Shown here: piece after piece, positions 48,203 through 50,358 of the stretch | Layout of the letters: every line of letters begins with the position of its first letter | Position numbering within the stretch: position 1 is the first letter of the stretch | Source: Bacteroidales bacterium | GTDB lineage: Bacteria > Bacteroidota > Bacteroidia > Bacteroidales > Prolixibacteraceae | Direction of reading: 5' to 3' | Length of the DNA: 50,358 nucleotides | Assembly: GCA_012729335.1 (NCBI GenBank) | Contig: JAAYDJ010000027.1 | Coordinates: 1-50,358 of the forward strand | Notes under the pieces: generated by a model | Database searches by the model: none | Seen by the model: only the letters and a program-made list of their open reading frames with translations | Told to the model about the DNA's origin: nothing | Program-made: the position numbers and the translations under genes

Positions 48203-48835
48203 ATGAACATCACCATTTTCGGCGCCAGTGGCCGTACGGGGCAACAGCTGGTCATTCAGGCACTCGAAAGGGGGCATCATGTAACGGCTTATGTGCGCAG
48301 GCCTGAATCGTTATCCGTTCAGCATCCCGGACTGAGGGTCATCACCGGAATCCTTGACGAACCGGATAAACTCAGGGAGGCCATCGCGGGTGCCGATGCC
48401 TGTCTGTCGGTACTGGGGGGCAATTCCCTCCGCAAACGATCCGTGGCATTCACCAACGGGATCGACCGGATCGTGACCCTGATGGAGCAGGAGGGTGTTC
48501 CGCGGTTCATCTACATGTCAAGTGTGGGGGCTGGCGAAAGCCGGAGTTATTTGCCGCAGCCTCTCCGTTTTCTAATTGCGGATGTGATGCTGCGTGTTCC
48601 CCTGGCCGATCACCAGGCCAATGAACAGCGGATTGTCAACAGTACGCTGCAATGGACGATTGTCCGGCCAGGAGGACTGGCCGATGGTCCCGCAACCGGA
48701 AAATGTCAACATGGCAGCGATAAAACAGTCTTTAAAAGCAATGCATCCATTCCCCGGGCCGATGTAGCCGCCTTCATGCTGGACCAGCTGACCGGTGCCG
48801 CTTATGTTAAGAAGGCCGTCTGGCTTAAAGTATAA
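48203..48835 (+). CDS. NAD(P)-binding Rossmann protein (atypical SDR)
   Basis: A 210-residue protein with an N-terminal dinucleotide-binding loop TIFGASGRTGQQL (GxxGxxG at residues 7-13) and the strand-2 basic RR after HHVTAYV, which favours NADPH. The IYMSSVGAGESRSY region follows. It belongs to the NAD(P)H-binding/atypical short-chain dehydrogenase group that includes biliverdin-reductase-like and NmrA-like sensors. Substrate unknown. It stands alone, 204 bases after the small orphan ORF and 26 bases before the convergent ADP-ribosylglycohydrolase. Confidence 0.82.
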   Translation: MNITIFGASGRTGQQLVIQALERGHHVTAYVRRPESLSVQHPGLRVITGILDEPDKLREAIAGADACLSVLGGNSLRKRSVAFTNGIDRIVTLMEQEGVPRFIYMSSVGAGESRSYLPQPLRFLIADVMLRVPLADHQANEQRIVNSTLQWTIVRPGGLADGPATGKCQHGSDKTVFKSNASIPRADVAAFMLDQLTGAAYVKKAVWLKV

Positions 48836-48861
48836 GATCAGAAGTCAACCATTAATCCCGG

Positions 48862-49872
48862 TTAGTACGGGCCAAGTCTTTTCCCCAGCCGTTCTGCGAG
48901 ATCTTCGATGTCGTCGCGCCGGGCCAGTTGGCGATACCAGTGTTCAGGGATGTTCTCCACGCCATATAGAAGTCCGGCCAGTCCGCCCGTGACGGCTGCT
49001 GTGGTGTCGGTATCCTCGCCCAGGTTGACCGCTTTCAGAACTGCTTCGTGGTAGCTGCCGGTGGTCAGCAGGCACCAGAGGCTGGCCTCCAGGGTGTGGA
49101 GGACGTAGCCGCTTCCGGAGATGGTATTTTCAGGCTCTTCAGCGATGTTACCCTTCAGAAGGCGGTCGAAGCGGGCGATTTCCGCCGGGTCTATTTGCCG
49201 GGTTTGCAGGAAACCGGGGATTTCTGACTGCTCTACAAGCAGGGAGGTGAGGAATCCGGGGATTTCCTTCCGGAGGGTATCATAGGCTTCCCATTTCCCA
49301 GAGCCCTGCAGTAAGAGCCGGGCATATTCGAGGTAGTAGAAGCAGGCGATGACCGAGCGGATGTGGCGGTGGGTGATGGAGGAGACCTGACGGGTGATTT
49401 CGAACCGTTCCCTGGCCGGTTTGTCGTAGAGGTGGAACAGCAGGGGGAGAATACGCATCAGGGAGCCGTTGCCGTTGCACCGTTCCTCAGCGTCTCCGGC
49501 GAGGTCGGGTTGCACTCCTTTTCTGAGCCGTCCGATGGCCTGGCTGGTCGTTCCCCCGATGTCGAAGACAAATCCATAGGCGGTCCAGAATCCTTCGTCG
49601 CGCCAGCGGACAAAATTCCGGGCGATGGCGTGCAGATCGAAGCCGTTGGTAAGTGCTTCCGCCTGGCAGAAAGTGAGGGAGCTGTCGTCGGAGAAGGTGC
49701 CGGGGGGCTGGTGGTGGGTGCCGTGTCCGGTCATGTCCGTAATGGGGTTTTCTCTGAGGAACTCCCGTGTTTTGAACTCTGCCGGGACTCCCAGGGCGTC
49801 ACCCACGGCCACCCCGAAGAGCGCCGACCGGATGGCTTCGATGAGAGTGGGCTTTGAGATGTGTGTATTCAT
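48862..49872 (-). CDS. ADP-ribosylglycohydrolase-family protein
   Basis: A 336-residue all-helical enzyme of the ADP-ribosylglycohydrolase (DraG/ARH) family. Magnesium-binding motifs are GTFSDDSSLTF (D62, D63) and a second acidic cluster GEDTDTTAA (about residues 284-290). ALFGVAVGDALGVPAEF at the N-terminus is the family opening. It removes ADP-ribose from proteins, nucleic acids or small molecules. The frame extends 61 codons upstream, but that extension is hydrophobic and unlike the family, so ATG 49872 is used. It is divergent from a small gene at the window's right edge that may also handle a nucleotide ligand. Confidence 0.88.
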   Translation of the reverse strand: MNTHISKPTLIEAIRSALFGVAVGDALGVPAEFKTREFLRENPITDMTGHGTHHQPPGTFSDDSSLTFCQAEALTNGFDLHAIARNFVRWRDEGFWTAYGFVFDIGGTTSQAIGRLRKGVQPDLAGDAEERCNGNGSLMRILPLLFHLYDKPARERFEITRQVSSITHRHIRSVIACFYYLEYARLLLQGSGKWEAYDTLRKEIPGFLTSLLVEQSEIPGFLQTRQIDPAEIARFDRLLKGNIAEEPENTISGSGYVLHTLEASLWCLLTTGSYHEAVLKAVNLGEDTDTTAAVTGGLAGLLYGVENIPEHWYRQLARRDDIEDLAERLGKRLGPY

Positions 49873-49967
49873 GATTTCTGCGTTATCAGGGTCATCATTG
49901 GTTGTCCGGTTATAATTCTGTAAATTTCGTTCTTTAAAGTTAACATTTATGACATCCAGGAAGAATA

Positions 49968-50358
49968 ATGATAAAAAGGAAAATTCATATAGACACAAGA
50001 AATCATTATCAAGGAAGACCTGTTTATACGCCGGAACGAATTGATGCATTGGCACCGGACGAGGTATTTGTTTTTGGCAGCAATCTGGAGGGGCATCATG
50101 GAGGTGGCGCTGCCCGGACTGCGCTCAGGAATTTTGGTGCCGTATATGCCCAGGGAGTCGGTTTACAAGGCCAAAGTTATGCCATACCCACCATGCAAGG
50201 GGGTGTTGACACCATTGCTCCCTATGTGGACGAATTCATAGCATTTGCTGAAGCACATCCTGAAAAGTTTTTCTACGTCACCCGGATCGGTTGCGGAATT
50301 GCCGGATTCCGGGACGAGCAGATCGCCCCTTTGTTTCAAAGGGCGTTGAATCTGGCAA
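49968..50358 (+). CDS. Partial A1S_2505-like small protein, cut by the window end
   Basis: An open frame from ATG 49968 to the window edge (130 codons, no stop). It encodes EVFVFGSNLEGHHGGGAART, then GAVYAQGVGLQGQSYAIPT and FFYVTRIGCGIAGF. The FGSN-x-GxHGGGAA loop plus QSYAIPT recall a small conserved family annotated as A1S_2505-type (phage non-structural). Its glycine loops look macro-domain-like and suited to nucleotide or ADP-ribose binding; I am only moderately sure of that. It shares a 95-base divergent region with the ADP-ribosylglycohydrolase gene, where TAAATTTC (about 49920-49927) is a possible -7 box. A shifted upstream ATG (49949) leads to a short, unrelated frame. Confidence 0.7.
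   Translation, partial: MIKRKIHIDTRNHYQGRPVYTPERIDALAPDEVFVFGSNLEGHHGGGAARTALRNFGAVYAQGVGLQGQSYAIPTMQGGVDTIAPYVDEFIAFAEAHPEKFFYVTRIGCGIAGFRDEQIAPLFQRALNLA

Noticed and set aside
49873-50055. 61-codon N-terminal extension of the ADP-ribosylglycohydrolase
   Set aside because: It is hydrophobic then polar, unlike family members, and overlaps the divergent gene's start; ATG 49872 gives the standard family start.

Overview
The window looks like a chromosomal segment of a moderately GC-rich member of the Bacteroidota, probably an uncultured Bacteroidales-type anaerobe. The evidence is three type IX secretion (T9SS) C-terminal sorting domains (on the GH30, the GH43 and a beta-propeller protein), TAnnTTTG-like -7 promoter boxes, long KamA-family radical SAM and LytS/LytTR proteins typical of the phylum, and little use of Shine-Dalgarno sites. 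I see no rRNA, tRNA, CRISPR array, transposase or phage structural gene.

Layout. 0.3-6.3 kb: transporters (APC amino-acid permease, MFS, AEC) and a same-strand unit of a condensation-type acyltransferase, a zinc-ribbon membrane protein and the AEC carrier. 6.5-14.8 kb: a complete tripartite RND efflux operon (adaptor, pump, TolC-like channel, joined by stop/start overlaps), followed on the same strand by a LytS-type histidine kinase and a LytTR response regulator. 14.9-20.4 kb: a BNR/Asp-box secreted protein, a KamA-family aminomutase, the 3' stub of a lost second kamA, and a secreted GH30. 20.7-23.8 kb: a two-gene secreted unit of unknown function, one member carrying four exact-length 47-residue cysteine repeats. 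23.9-31.0 kb: secreted GH43, a tocopherol-cyclase-fold protein, an S74 tail-fibre-like surface protein and a T9SS beta-propeller. 31.2-34.2 kb: two toxin-antitoxin modules (PIN/RHH and ParE/ParD) around a C69 dipeptidase, both with a palindrome at the antitoxin start. 34.3-36.6 kb: a DUF1080 lipoprotein and an FMN reductase/pirin pair. 36.8-47.6 kb: GH127 beta-L-arabinofuranosidase, CE1-like esterase, aldo/keto reductase, Zn-dependent dehydrogenase and a very large multidomain GH3. 47.7-50.4 kb: a small orphan ORF, an NAD(P)-binding protein, an ADP-ribosylglycohydrolase and, divergent from it, the start of a small protein that runs off the window.

The carbohydrate enzymes (GH30, GH43, GH127, CE1, GH3 plus two sugar-type oxidoreductases) fit stepwise removal of arabinose, acyl groups and xylose from arabinoxylan-like plant polymers. 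There is no SusC/SusD pair in view, so this is a dispersed or partial utilisation locus. Intergenic DNA, especially from 35 to 44 kb, is rich in decayed short tandem repeats (24-29 bp units). Two such arrays flank the GH127 gene in what looks like opposite orientation. Two genes (kamA and GH3) have an extra, diverged copy of only their last codons next to them, which suggests past tandem duplication and deletion.
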